Assembly (NCBI GenBank): GCA_964603635.1
Contig: CAZRVH010000001.1
Coordinates: 124,001-188,000, forward strand
Direction: 5' to 3'
Length of the DNA: 64,000 bases
Source of the DNA: CAZRVH01 sp964603635
GTDB taxonomy: Bacteria; Patescibacteriota; Gracilibacteria; Peribacterales; Peribacteraceae
This document shows positions 1 through 7,822 of this stretch, in pieces (the first letter of the stretch is position 1; every line of letters starts with the position of its first letter). The notes under the pieces were generated by a model. It saw only the letters and a list, made by a program, of their open reading frames with translations, was not told the DNA's origin and did not search any database. The position numbers and the translations under genes were made by a program.

Positions 1-1
1 C

Positions 2-214
2 CTGCCATCCGTCGTCTTCAAGGGATCCATCGCGATCGACGGGGTGTCCCTGACGGTCGCCGCGCTCGAAGGAGACTTGTGCACCATCGCCCTCATTCCC
101 CATACCCTGGAGATCACGACGCTCGGCTCCTTGAAGCCGGGTGATACGGTGAATATCGAAACGGATATCCTGGCGAAGTACGTCGTATCCATCCTTTCCA
201 AGAAAAACCCATGA
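2..214 (+). CDS. ribE: Riboflavin synthase alpha subunit, C-terminal part
   Basis: This is the 3' end of a gene that begins before the window; 70 codons remain and end at TGA 212-214. Riboflavin synthase converts two 6,7-dimethyl-8-ribityllumazine molecules into riboflavin. The visible part carries the second lumazine-binding barrel signature: KGSIAIDGVSLTV, then LIPHTLEITTL, GDTVNIE and DILAKYV. The stop overlaps an ATG at 211 (ATGA), and lumazine synthase follows, so this is the end of a rib operon. Family assignment is secure from these motifs; the N-terminal barrel cannot be seen. Confidence 0.93.
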   Translation: MPSVVFKGSIAIDGVSLTVAALEGDLCTIALIPHTLEITTLGSLKPGDTVNIETDILAKYVVSILSKKNP

Positions 215-351
215 AGCAATGGAAAGCGAAGACGATGGCTCCCCCAATCACATGCACTACCCTGCGTGCGAAATCCGGCGTAGCGTATGGCATCGAGACT
301 GGAACTTTTATTTCCAGCCGTAAAATTATGGCTTTCCGCGAAGTCGGATGA
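211..351 (+). CDS. Possible 46-residue ORF bridging ribE and ribH
   Basis: An uninterrupted 46-codon frame starts at ATG 211, overlapping the ribE stop (ATGA), and ends at TGA 349-351, overlapping the ribH start (ATGA at 348). Such a double 4-nt overlap would let ribosomes pass from ribE to ribH by termination-reinitiation. The peptide begins MKQWKAKTM and has no recognised domain. It may be a true small protein, a coupling ORF with no product role, or the remnant of a lost rib gene. The case rests on overlap geometry only. Confidence 0.35.
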   Translation: MKQWKAKTMAPPITCTTLRAKSGVAYGIETGTFISSRKIMAFREVG

Positions 352-836
352 AGCAGGAAATCGACCGCCCCCTTCCTTCCTTTATAGATCCCGAGTGGAA
401 GATCGGCATCGTGGCGTCCACGTACCACAAGGAACACATCGACGCGATGGCGGAGGGCGCGAAGGAGCTGCTTGTCGAAGCGGGGGTGAAGCCGGAGAAC
501 GTCTTCCTGTATAGGGCGCCGGGGTCGTTCGAGATTCCGGTCATCGGAAGCGCGCTCGCGAAAGCCGGAAAGGTCGACGCTCTTATGGGATTCGGCATCA
601 TCGTCCAGGGCGAAACGCACCATGCCCGCCTGCTCGCGGAGTCTGTGACCCAGGCGATGATGGACATCCAGGTGCAATACGCCATGCCCTTCGCGTACGA
701 AGTGCTCTACGTGAACGAGCTTTCCCAGGCGATCGACCGCACGAAGGGGCAGTACAATAAAGGAAGGGAGGCAGCGTATGCCGTACTACATTCCTTGGCG
801 GAGCTCCACCGAATCCGGCAGGGGATCGTTGAGTAA
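348..836 (+). CDS. ribH: 6,7-dimethyl-8-ribityllumazine synthase
   Basis: 162 residues, the normal size. Lumazine synthase condenses 5-amino-6-ribitylaminouracil with 3,4-dihydroxybutanone 4-phosphate in the penultimate step of riboflavin synthesis. Visible motifs are the N-terminal strand KIGIVAST (about 18-25), PGSFEIPV (about 58-65), GIIVQGETHHA (about 83-93, with the catalytic His region) and NKGREAAYAVL near the C-terminus. The usual SxxPxxxGVL segment is altered to PFAYEVLYVNE. It follows ribE with a small bridging frame between. No Shine-Dalgarno is present, consistent with coupling. Identification is firm. Confidence 0.92.
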   Translation: MKQEIDRPLPSFIDPEWKIGIVASTYHKEHIDAMAEGAKELLVEAGVKPENVFLYRAPGSFEIPVIGSALAKAGKVDALMGFGIIVQGETHHARLLAESVTQAMMDIQVQYAMPFAYEVLYVNELSQAIDRTKGQYNKGREAAYAVLHSLAELHRIRQGIVE

Positions 837-883
837 CGAAAGTGTTCAGTCTAGCATGGGGGCGATTCTTTCCACCCCACCTT

Positions 884-2227
884 ATGGCTCGTCGTGTTTT
901 ACTTACCGCAACCGCCTTCGTCCTGTCGCAGGCGCTTTTCACCCTCGGTGCGTCCGCCGCATTTTTCCCGGATGTCCCCCGCGACCATCCGTTCGGCGCA
1001 AGTATCGCGACGCTTGCGGACTTGGGTATCGTAAGCGGATATCCCGACGGAAACTTTTACCCGGCGAAGCCCGTCAATCGCGCGGAATTCCTGATGCTCC
1101 TCTACAGGGCGAAAAGCTGGACGCCATCCGTTCCGTCGAGTTCGTGCTTCGCCGACGTGGCGCACGGCAGCTGGTATGAAGCGGTCGTGTGTGATGCTTC
1201 GGCAAAGGGATATGTGCGTGGATATCCCGATGGAAAATTCCGTCCCGAAAAAGAAGTGAACCGCGTGGAATCTTTGAAGATGATTTTCAAGGTCTACGGA
1301 TATGACGAAACCAGGACGTCGACGGAGGCATCGGGTTACGTGGATGTGCAGGCTACCGCATGGTACATGCCGTACTTCAGGGCCGCGTTCGCGTACGACA
1401 TCCTCCCCGTCACCGGCCAAGGAATGACATATTATTATCCTGAATCCGCTTTGCTTCGTGGCGAGGCCGCCGCGTACATCAACAACGCCATGAACGTGCA
1501 GGGAGGGATTGTTTCTTCATCGAGTTCCGCGATGTCATCCGCCGTGTCCGTGACGAGCAGGCGTTCCTCCGCCGCGAGTTCCGCGGTCACGGAAGATATA
1601 TCCATCCACGAGTTCGACTTTCCGTTCAGCGACGACGGAACGTTCACGAAGAAACTGAAACAGGTCTACCGATTCTCGCTGAAGGCCGCGACGGTCGTCG
1701 ATGTCGTCGCGTCCGTGAATGCCAACTCCACGCCGCAGGGCGTATCATGCACGCTGTTCAAGCTGAACAGCACGGGACTTTCCTACGAGTACTACTTCGG
1801 ATTCGAGAGCGCGAACGAATGCAGGTTGAACGTAGCCCTGGGATCGGGTGATTACCAGTTGGAAGCATGGCCGAAAATGTCCGGCGCATCCTTCTCCGTC
1901 TTTACGAAGGAAGGCGTGAGCAACGGCAACGACGGTTTCCGCGAAGCGAAGGCATTGCAAAAGGGCATGCCGAAAGTCGCCGTCATGAACGTGGGCGATA
2001 CGGGCGATTGGTACAAGTTCACGCTGACGAAGGAAACGACGATGACGCTCAACATTTCCTCGGGCAACGTGCGTTGCCTCATCTATCCGATGGATGACGT
2101 GAGCCTCTTCAGCTTCAGCGGTCCCGTATGCAACGAAGAGTATTCGTTCCCGAAGGGTACGTACTACGTGGGGGTGATCCGCGAGAACGCGAAGGACGAA
2201 AAACAGACGTATACGATCGGATACTGA
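884..2227 (+). CDS. Exported SLH-domain surface protein
   Basis: 447 residues from ATG 884; a start at 842 is in frame, but 884 places a clean signal peptide (MARRVLLTATAFVLSQALF, cleavage near ASA-AF) at the N-terminus. Three S-layer homology units follow at about 27-75, 90-135 and 145-200, with FPDV/YPDGNF and NRAEF signatures; these usually attach proteins to cell-wall polymer. A Ser/Ala linker (about 210-235) leads to a C-terminal beta domain ending GTYYVGV...TYTIGY, resembling bacterial pre-peptidase C-terminal domains. A TAGCAT box lies at about 855. Likely a cell-surface component; the ligand is unknown. A terminator follows. Confidence 0.82.
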   Translation: MARRVLLTATAFVLSQALFTLGASAAFFPDVPRDHPFGASIATLADLGIVSGYPDGNFYPAKPVNRAEFLMLLYRAKSWTPSVPSSSCFADVAHGSWYEAVVCDASAKGYVRGYPDGKFRPEKEVNRVESLKMIFKVYGYDETRTSTEASGYVDVQATAWYMPYFRAAFAYDILPVTGQGMTYYYPESALLRGEAAAYINNAMNVQGGIVSSSSSAMSSAVSVTSRRSSAASSAVTEDISIHEFDFPFSDDGTFTKKLKQVYRFSLKAATVVDVVASVNANSTPQGVSCTLFKLNSTGLSYEYYFGFESANECRLNVALGSGDYQLEAWPKMSGASFSVFTKEGVSNGNDGFREAKALQKGMPKVAVMNVGDTGDWYKFTLTKETTMTLNISSGNVRCLIYPMDDVSLFSFSGPVCNEEYSFPKGTYYVGVIRENAKDEKQTYTIGY

Positions 2228-2270
2228 TGCGGATTCGCGGAGAATAAAGAGTCTAATCACGCGTCAAAAA

Positions 2271-2304
2271 AATGCCGGTGCGGCGATCCCGCTGCGCCGG
2301 CATT
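2271..2304 (+). terminator. Hairpin terminator after the SLH gene
   Basis: AATGCCGG... pairs with ...CCGGCATT over 15 positions with one G-T pair around an ATCC loop. An A-run precedes it and CTTAAAAAAATTT follows. The T-run on the plus strand is weak, so termination may work in both directions. Confidence 0.7.
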
Positions 2305-2376
2305 CTTAAAAAAATTTCGTGTGTAACATTTCTCTTTCATGAACGTTGTATGATTTCCAAAAATATTTTTACAAAG

Positions 2377-2394
2377 TGCGAAAAATTTTTCGCA
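2377..2394. repeat. Perfect 18-bp palindrome in AT-rich spacer
   Basis: TGCGAAAAATTTTTCGCA is a perfect palindrome in the AT-rich 2305-2499 spacer upstream of the lysine-rich gene. It lies about 45 bp upstream of the proposed -35 box, so it could be an operator. The rest of this spacer shows A/T tracts (AAAATATTTTT) and no gene. Confidence 0.5.
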
Positions 2395-2438
2395 TCACAC
2401 ACAACATCACAATTTCCAACTTACGCTGCATGACTCGC

Positions 2439-2467
2439 TTCACAGTGGAATATATTTTTTATACAAT
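2439..2467 (+). promoter_or_regulatory. Promoter of the lysine-rich mini-gene
   Basis: TTCACA at 2439-2444 and TACAAT at 2462-2467 with a 17-bp spacer lie 33 bp before ATG 2500. The upstream region is strongly AT-rich, as expected of a strong promoter. Confidence 0.6.
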
Positions 2468-2499
2468 AGGAACCAATTATTTATTTCCCCAACTTCATC

Positions 2500-2595
2500 A
2501 TGGCAGCTAAGAAGAAGGCCAAGAAGACGACCAAGAAGGTCGTGAAGAAGAAGGTTGCAAAGAAGTCTGCAACCAAGAAGAAGAAAAAGAAATAA
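2500..2595 (+). CDS. Lysine-rich histone-H1-like mini-protein
   Basis: 31 residues beginning MAAKKKAKKTTKK and ending in a run of lysines; about two thirds of residues are Lys, and the remainder are Ala, Thr, Val and Ser. There is no acidic residue. The composition is that of histone H1 C-terminal tails and Hc1/AlgP-like nucleoid proteins, so nucleic-acid binding is likely, but no fold can be claimed. It has its own promoter (2439-2467) and terminator (2619-2652), which argues that it is a real monocistronic gene, probably highly expressed. The near-exclusive AAG use is consistent with that. Confidence 0.72.
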   Translation: MAAKKKAKKTTKKVVKKKVAKKSATKKKKKK

Positions 2596-2618
2596 TGTGA
2601 CCCCGTCACGTTGAAAAG

Positions 2619-2652
2619 CGCGCCTCTCCGCACAGGGGGGCGTTCTTTTTTT
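2619..2652 (+). terminator. Rho-independent terminator of the mini-gene
   Basis: CGCCTCT pairs with AGGGGGCG (G-T pairs allowed) around CCGCAC, followed by TTCTTTTTTT. It lies 24 bp after the stop at 2595. Confidence 0.7.
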
Positions 2653-2702
2653 AATCGTGAAAATACTATGTCGGCTGCGTGCGTGATGTTACGATTCCTC
2701 CC

Positions 2703-3173
2703 ATGCTTCACGCAGTGATCGTCATCGTGCTTGTGCTCCTCGTCGTGGCGGGACTGGGAGGGAAAGTGACGGCCGAGGGAATGCGTTGGTATCGGAAGCT
2801 GTCGCTTCCTCCCTGGACGCCGCCGGGTTCGTTCATCGGTTCCGTGTGGACGCTTATGTACGTGCTTTCGGGCATGTCCGCCTTGCTCTTTTGGTATGCG
2901 GACGTTCCCGCCCCGTGGAAGGAGGTGATCGTCGCCGCGTTCTTGTTCAACGCCTTTCTGAACATCCTGTGGTCCGTGATTTTTTTCCGCTGGCATTCCT
3001 TCGGGGGCGCCTTGGCCGGGTCTCTCTTGCTGGAGGCGTCCGTAATGTCGCTGATTTTCCTCTTGCTTCCGTTTTCCTACCTGGCCGCCATGCTGCTGGT
3101 GCCGTACGCGTTGTGGGTGCTCTTCGCGAGCTTCCTCATGTTCACGGTGTGGCAAGGCACGTCGCACTCGTGA
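2703..3173 (+). CDS. tspO: TspO/MBR-family tryptophan-rich sensory protein
   Basis: 156 residues from ATG 2703 (an in-frame GTG at 2679 is the alternative). TspO proteins are five-helix membrane proteins that bind porphyrins and other ligands, with a role in stress or tetrapyrrole handling. Family motifs are visible: WYRKLSLPPWTPPGSF (about 29-44), WTLMYVLSGMSA, and FLNILWSVIFF (about 89-99). The usual YxxWxxFAxxLN end is here YALWVLFASFLMF. Five hydrophobic segments can be counted. A TACTAT box lies at 2665-2670. The gene stands alone before a lipoprotein hydrolase. Confidence 0.88.
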   Translation: MLHAVIVIVLVLLVVAGLGGKVTAEGMRWYRKLSLPPWTPPGSFIGSVWTLMYVLSGMSALLFWYADVPAPWKEVIVAAFLFNAFLNILWSVIFFRWHSFGGALAGSLLLEASVMSLIFLLLPFSYLAAMLLVPYALWVLFASFLMFTVWQGTSHS

Positions 3174-3202
3174 GACGTGCCAAGCGAACCGCCCCTGATT
3201 GT

Positions 3203-4216
3203 ATGAAAAAGATCATCCCGCTCATCGCTTTGTCCTTGGTTGCGTGCGCTCCCGGCGAGACCGCGTTGCAACCCGCCGACGATGCGCAGGCATCCTCGAT
3301 TCCCTTGATGGCCGACTCCCGCGAATTGGAAACGGTTCCGTCGGAATTCTCGCTCGATCATTTCTCGACGATGCTCCTGTCGGGCACCGGCCTCACGCTC
3401 GAGAAAGTCCTCGCCGAGAACGCCGCCTACACGCGCTACTCCATCTATTATGAGAGCAATCGTACGAAGGTGAGCGGGATCATGAACATCCCGAAGGGCA
3501 CCGGGCCTTTCCCGCTTCTCATCCTCAATCACGGATACATCGATCCCAAGATCTACACGCAGGGCAGGGGACTGAAGCGTGAGCAGGATTATCTCGCGCG
3601 GCAGGGATTCGCCGTATTGCATACCGATTACCGCGGACACGGTCCTTCCGATCCCAATCCCGACCCCACCGACATTGCGGACGGCGCGATCGGATACAGC
3701 ATGGACAGCGCGAATGCGATCCTTGCCGTGCGGGCCGCCGATCTTCCGACGGTCGACGCGACGAAGGTCGGGATGTTCGGGCATTCCATGGGCGGAGGTG
3801 TCACCATGAACGTCGCGACGTCGCGGCCGGACCTGATCGACGCCATTGTGCTGTACGCGCCCGTGAACGGCGACGCGTGGCAGAACTTCCTGCGTTGGCG
3901 CGCGGACAGCGACGAAGCCGCCCGCGAAACGCTCGCCACGCTCAAGACGCGCGAGGAGAATGAATCCGGTTGGGATGCCATCTCCTACGGAACAAAGTTG
4001 GCGAACGTCGACGATCCCATCGAGTTATTCCATGGGACGAACGACAAGGACGTTCCCATCGCCTGGTCCGATAGCCTGCACGAGGATCTTCAATCGCTCG
4101 GCAAGACGATCCACTACACCGTGTATCGCGGCGAAGGGCATGAATTCGGACCGTCCTGGAATGACTTCATGGGCAAAACAGCCGATTTCTTCCGCGAAAC
4201 CCTTCGAAAGCGGTAA
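3203..4216 (+). CDS. Lipoprotein alpha/beta hydrolase (S9/dienelactone-hydrolase type)
   Basis: 337 residues from ATG 3203. The N-terminus is a lipoprotein signal with lipobox LVAC (Cys15), so the enzyme is probably anchored outside the membrane. The core is an alpha/beta hydrolase: HG oxyanion region (LILNHGYI, about 107-114), TDYRGHG (141-147), nucleophile GHSMGG (Ser195), the acid probably Asp283 in NDKDVP, and His313 in GEGHEF. This layout matches prolyl-oligopeptidase-like or esterase families. The substrate is unknown. It follows tspO by 29 bp and may share its transcript. Confidence 0.85.
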   Translation: MKKIIPLIALSLVACAPGETALQPADDAQASSIPLMADSRELETVPSEFSLDHFSTMLLSGTGLTLEKVLAENAAYTRYSIYYESNRTKVSGIMNIPKGTGPFPLLILNHGYIDPKIYTQGRGLKREQDYLARQGFAVLHTDYRGHGPSDPNPDPTDIADGAIGYSMDSANAILAVRAADLPTVDATKVGMFGHSMGGGVTMNVATSRPDLIDAIVLYAPVNGDAWQNFLRWRADSDEAARETLATLKTREENESGWDAISYGTKLANVDDPIELFHGTNDKDVPIAWSDSLHEDLQSLGKTIHYTVYRGEGHEFGPSWNDFMGKTADFFRETLRKR

Positions 4217-4246
4217 TTGACAATCATTATAAATATAGTATATAGT
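4217..4246 (+). promoter_or_regulatory. Strong sigma-70-type promoter, leaderless output
   Basis: TTGACA at 4217-4222 and TATAGT at 4241-4246 are separated by 18 bp. The predicted start of transcription is at or within a base or two of ATG 4255, only 8 nt after the -10 box. Confidence 0.75.
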
Positions 4247-4254
4247 ATCAACCG

Positions 4255-4560
4255 ATGCACGCGATCAAGCGCATCGGCTCGGAACTGGAAAAAACCGCTC
4301 GCAGCAGTGCGAACGCGCTGTTCACCGTGCCGTCATCCCTCTTCGTCAATACGCTGGTTCTGGGCAAAAGTCCGCTTCCGTCGATTCAGGATGCAACCCG
4401 CACAGCGGCCGCGGATATCTTTTCGCTGCCTTTCCGGATCGCGGGAGCGGTCGCTTCGGAGACCGCCAAAGCATCGGCAGCGGTCGTCGGTTCCATTGCC
4501 AAAGGAACGGCACGGGCCGCATGGAGGAACCTCCCGATACCCGTGCCGCGCACGCGGTGA
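4255..4560 (+). CDS. Small hypothetical protein behind a leaderless promoter
   Basis: 101 residues; no recognised domain. The sequence is Ala-rich and amphipathic with basic ends (MHAIKRIGSE... to ...IPVPRTR). Central helices such as SLPFRIAGAVASETAKASAAVVGSI could associate with membranes or pair as helices. Its start is supported by a near-consensus promoter placed so that the transcript begins at about the ATG. It converges on the CaCA exchanger gene with only 7 bp between the stops. No function can be offered. Confidence 0.6.
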   Translation: MHAIKRIGSELEKTARSSANALFTVPSSLFVNTLVLGKSPLPSIQDATRTAAADIFSLPFRIAGAVASETAKASAAVVGSIAKGTARAAWRNLPIPVPRTR

Positions 4561-4567
4561 GGGGATG

Positions 4568-5551
4568 TCAGGCGAGCGCGAACCGGACCGCGCTGATTAT
4601 TTGGATAAGCATGAATGTCCCGTACATGCCAAGCAGCACGCCGCCTTCCTTGCGCGACAGGTCCTTGTGCGAACGCGAGAAGATAAAAAAGAGGACGAGG
4701 CCGACGCACAGCAACGCGAATGTCGCGATGAATTCGCTGCGTTCGACGGAGAACGCGCCGTTGAAGAGCGGCAGGAATCCCATGATGAGCGTATTCGCCG
4801 CCGCGGAACCCAGGTAGTCTCCGAACGCGATATCGGTTTTCTTCTTCAGGATGCAGCGCGCCGCGATGGTCAGTTCCGGCACGTTGGTTCCGATGGACAG
4901 AAGGACGAGTCCCACCAGCGAGGGCGGAACCGAGAGTGACCGGGAGAAGAACAATGCCTCGTCCACGAGGATTTTTCCCGCCGCGAAAATAAGCAGGGCG
5001 GCAACGGAGATCGTCGCGATATCGAGCAGCGTGGCTTTTCGCTTCTGCAATAGTTCCTCTTTTACCTCCTCCACCGCCCTTCCCGCCGTTTGTTCGGCGG
5101 GCTTCTTTTTCTCCATGCCGTACATCAACGCGATGTACATGATGATCATAAGGACGCCCTCGCTCCTGCCAATGGAGTGATCCAGGATGAGGAGGGCCGG
5201 CAACAGCACGAATGCCAACACCAGGATCATGGTGCGCGTGGACAGGACCTTGCCCAACGGTATGCCGTTCCCGAGCGCGGCAAGCAACGGAATAATCAGG
5301 AGGAAAATCACCATGGATCCTCCGATGAGATTGCCAGCGGAAATCTGAGGCACCCCTTCTATGCTCGCGTTCACCGCGACGGAGATTTCGCTGATGGACG
5401 TGAGGATGCCGAGCACGAAGAACGCCACGCCGAAGCCGGGACGATGGTACCGTTTCGCAACGCGATCCGTCGCGTTTACGAGGATGCCTGAAAGACCCCA
5501 AATGACCGCTGCGGAGAGGCCGAAAAGAAGGATATGCGGGAAGAAGGACAT
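4568..5551 (-). CDS. Sodium/calcium exchanger-family (CaCA) antiporter
   Basis: 327 residues with about ten hydrophobic segments in two homologous halves. Both alpha repeats are visible: GILTSISEISVAVNA...AGNLIGGSM (about 48-80) and SIGTNVPELTIAAR...GDYLGSAAAN (about 218-250). The conserved Glu of each repeat (SISE, NVPE) is the cation ligand in this family. A charged cytoplasmic loop (about 146-172, KKKPAEQTAGRAVEEVKEE) separates the halves. Likely a Ca2+/cation antiporter driven by Na+ or H+. The first-repeat Pro of the usual TSxPE is replaced (TSISE). A TATAAT box lies 17 nt upstream. Confidence 0.88.
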   Translation of the reverse strand: MSFFPHILLFGLSAAVIWGLSGILVNATDRVAKRYHRPGFGVAFFVLGILTSISEISVAVNASIEGVPQISAGNLIGGSMVIFLLIIPLLAALGNGIPLGKVLSTRTMILVLAFVLLPALLILDHSIGRSEGVLMIIMYIALMYGMEKKKPAEQTAGRAVEEVKEELLQKRKATLLDIATISVAALLIFAAGKILVDEALFFSRSLSVPPSLVGLVLLSIGTNVPELTIAARCILKKKTDIAFGDYLGSAAANTLIMGFLPLFNGAFSVERSEFIATFALLCVGLVLFFIFSRSHKDLSRKEGGVLLGMYGTFMLIQIISAVRFALA

Positions 5552-5568
5552 GGTTTTTTGTTTCTTTT

Positions 5569-5574
5569 ATTATA
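5569..5574 (-). promoter_or_regulatory. -10 box of the CaCA gene
   Basis: On the minus strand TATAAT occupies 5574-5569, 17 nt before ATG 5551, which predicts a leader of roughly 10 nt without Shine-Dalgarno. Confidence 0.6.
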
Positions 5575-5614
5575 CCATTATTTTATGTATTTGTGAATTC
5601 TTTCGGACGCTGTT

Positions 5615-6472
5615 TTAACCATGTAAACGTACGTTTTTGAGTGATCGTTCGATCTTCTCCCGGAGCTGGCCGGCCTCCTTCGCGTCCTTCCATATCGTGA
5701 TTTTGCACTTCGCGGGCATGCGGATGATATCGAAAAACAACGATGAATCGAACGAGGCCTTGCCCTTCGTATTCGCGAAGAAGAAATCAAGCTGCCGGGA
5801 AAGCGTGTCGGGCAATACCGATTGCACGATGTAGTCCCCGCACACGACCAGGATGTAGCCTTGTTTGGGGAAGGCGGGCTCGGGATCGATGACGGTCGGG
5901 AATACGTCGCTTTGGATCAGGCTGACGCCCAACCGATCCAGCGGGGTATCGTTTCCGTAGACGCCCAGAACGGTCACGCCTTTCGCCTTCAGGTTGGCGT
6001 AGAAAGAGGTGTCGGTATCCATTTTCAGGAGCTGCCACCACGCGTGCGAATTGTACGAGTACCAGCGTTTTTCATGGAGGAGCGTGTCCAGTTGCACCAG
6101 AATGTGCGTCCATACCGTATCCAGCGCGATGAAAGAATCCGCCGTGATCGTTTTCCGCTCTCCTTCGTTGGAGGGAAAGTCCTGGAACATCCTGAGGTGA
6201 CGGAACGTTTCCGCCATCGCGCGTTGCGTGAAAAAACTCAGGTACGAGAGCCACATGAGGTTGAGCGATACGCTGCCCCGCACTTTCACCACGATCTGCT
6301 GCTCTTCCATCTGCGTGAGCATCCTGTAGACATGCTGCAGCGACACGTTGGTCGCTTTGCGCGCATTGAGCGCGGCATGCAGTTGCGCGACGGACATCTC
6401 GCCTTTCTGGCCGAGGATTTCAATCACGGCGCTCTGGAGCGGGTGCAGCGGGTCGATCGTAAACATATTCAC
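5615..6472 (-). CDS. Winged-helix-like protein of unknown function
   Basis: 285 residues. The first 70 resemble a winged helix-turn-helix (LQSAVIEILGQKGEMSVAQLH, then a recognition-helix-like LQHVYRMLTQMEEQQIV and a basic wing VVKVRGSVSLN). The remaining 215 residues have no recognised family; a beta-rich segment TVLGVYGNDTPLD and GYILVVCGDYIVQSVLP suggests an alpha/beta effector domain. It could be a transcription regulator that senses a small molecule. It ends 64 bp from the CaCA start on the same strand and is divergent from the fasciclin pair. Function is not assigned. Confidence 0.65.
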   Translation of the reverse strand: MNMFTIDPLHPLQSAVIEILGQKGEMSVAQLHAALNARKATNVSLQHVYRMLTQMEEQQIVVKVRGSVSLNLMWLSYLSFFTQRAMAETFRHLRMFQDFPSNEGERKTITADSFIALDTVWTHILVQLDTLLHEKRWYSYNSHAWWQLLKMDTDTSFYANLKAKGVTVLGVYGNDTPLDRLGVSLIQSDVFPTVIDPEPAFPKQGYILVVCGDYIVQSVLPDTLSRQLDFFFANTKGKASFDSSLFFDIIRMPAKCKITIWKDAKEAGQLREKIERSLKNVRLHG

Positions 6473-6592
6473 ATGATAGGTGAATTCTTATGAATAGGGA
6501 ATTATGAATCGTATTGCGTAATGGATCTATTGTAAGTGCGTCTACCTCTGTAGAGTCCCGCTCGTCTTCCTACTTCTTTCCTCCTTATCCTT

Positions 6593-7159
6593 ATGAAGGC
6601 ACATCGGCTTCTGGCATCCATCACCGGCACGGCTCTTTCCCTTTCCATGATCGCGTCCGCATCCGCGGAAATGATGATGGATTCCTCCATGATGCGCACG
6701 ACATCCGCCCGATCCGGCGTCATGGTCGGCGGCGCCATGATGGTGCAAAACAAAAACATCGTCGAAAACGCGATGAACGCGCGCAATGTCACGACGGTCG
6801 TCGCCGCGGTGAAAGCCGCCGGCTTGGTAGACACGCTCATGGGCGAAGGGCCCTTCACGGTTTTCGCGCCTACGAACTTCGCGTTCAACCGCCTCCCCGC
6901 GGGAACGGTCGAGATGCTGGTGATGCCCGAGAACAAGGACGCGCTTACGGACATCCTGACGTATCACGTCGTCGCGGGACGCTATACGTCCGCCGACCTC
7001 ATGGATGGCATGAAGCTTAAGACGGTCAACGGACAGGACCTGACCATCCGCAAGCGCGGGCGCAACGTGTGGGTCAACGGCGCGCGCATCGCGACGCGCG
7101 ACGTCATCTCCAGCAACGGCGTGACGCACGTCATCAACAAGGTCCTCATGCCCAACTAA
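6593..7159 (+). CDS. Exported fasciclin (FAS1) domain protein
   Basis: 188 residues. A signal peptide (about 1-24, ending ASASAE) is followed by one FAS1 domain: NIVENAMNARNVTTVVAAVKAAG, then the hallmark GPFTVFAPTNFAFNRLPAGTVE, TYHVVAGRYTSADL and the closing NGVTHVINKVLMP. FAS1 domains mediate adhesion on bacterial and eukaryotic surfaces. A tandem homologue follows 22 bp downstream. The leader before ATG is pyrimidine-rich (CTTTCCTCCTTATCCTT) with no Shine-Dalgarno. Confidence 0.9.
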   Translation: MKAHRLLASITGTALSLSMIASASAEMMMDSSMMRTTSARSGVMVGGAMMVQNKNIVENAMNARNVTTVVAAVKAAGLVDTLMGEGPFTVFAPTNFAFNRLPAGTVEMLVMPENKDALTDILTYHVVAGRYTSADLMDGMKLKTVNGQDLTIRKRGRNVWVNGARIATRDVISSNGVTHVINKVLMPN

Positions 7160-7181
7160 GTATTTCTTTCCTCTTTTCTTT

Positions 7182-7757
7182 ATGAAGACTTTCTCTTCCC
7201 GCGCTTCCGCACTCGCGGCCGGCGCACTCTCCCTCCTGATGCTTCAGGCTTGTACTTCCCCATCTTCCCCCGATAACGCCATGGAACAATCCTCCTCTTC
7301 CGCACAGGCCGGCGTCATGGTCGGCGGCGCCATGATGGTGCCGAACCTCAACATCGTCGAGAACGCCATGAACGCGAATAACGTTACGACGCTCGTCGCG
7401 GCCGTAAAAGCAGCCGACCTCGTCGCAACGCTCAGCGGCCCGGGCCCCTTCACGGTCTTCGCCCCGACCGATAGCGCCTTCGCCAAACTTCCCGCCGGTA
7501 CCGTCGAGACACTCGTGAAGCCCGAGAACAAAGGCATGTTGACGAATATCCTGACGTACCACGTCGTGTCCGGACGCTATACGGCCAAGGACATCACGGA
7601 CGGGCTCACGCTCAAGACGGTCCAGGGTGAGAGCCTTACCTTCACCATGAAGGACGGCAAGTGGTGGGTGAACAACTCCGCCATGATCGAGATCGCGGAC
7701 GTCATCTCCAGCAACGGAGTCACGCACGTCATCGATACGGTCCTCATGCCCCGGTAA
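7182..7757 (+). CDS. Fasciclin (FAS1) domain lipoprotein
   Basis: 191 residues, a tandem paralogue of the preceding gene. The N-terminus is a lipoprotein signal (LMLQAC lipobox, Cys23) followed by a Ser-rich linker and one FAS1 domain with GPFTVFAPTDSAFAKLPAGTVE, LTYHVVSGRYTAKDI and SSNGVTHVIDTVLMPR. So the pair consists of one freely exported and one lipid-anchored copy. The shared segment GVMVGGAMMV precedes both domains. A perfect terminator at 7770 ends the unit. Confidence 0.9.
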   Translation: MKTFSSRASALAAGALSLLMLQACTSPSSPDNAMEQSSSSAQAGVMVGGAMMVPNLNIVENAMNANNVTTLVAAVKAADLVATLSGPGPFTVFAPTDSAFAKLPAGTVETLVKPENKGMLTNILTYHVVSGRYTAKDITDGLTLKTVQGESLTFTMKDGKWWVNNSAMIEIADVISSNGVTHVIDTVLMPR

Positions 7758-7769
7758 TCGGATTTCTTC

Positions 7770-7806
7770 CGGGGGTGGCTATACTCAGGAAAGCCACCCC
7801 CGTTTT
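7770..7806 (+). terminator. Strong terminator after the fasciclin pair
   Basis: An 11-bp perfect stem (CGGGGGTGGCT / AGCCACCCCCG) with an 11-nt loop is followed by TTTTT. The loop contains TATACT, which could serve as a -10 box for msrB at 7823. Confidence 0.85.
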
Positions 7807-7822
7807 TCTTCTTCACCCGACT

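Noticed and set aside
4217..4939. 240-codon frame beginning at TTG 4217
   Set aside because: It starts in a promoter and runs across the true gene at 4255 and antisense to the CaCA exchanger; no domain.
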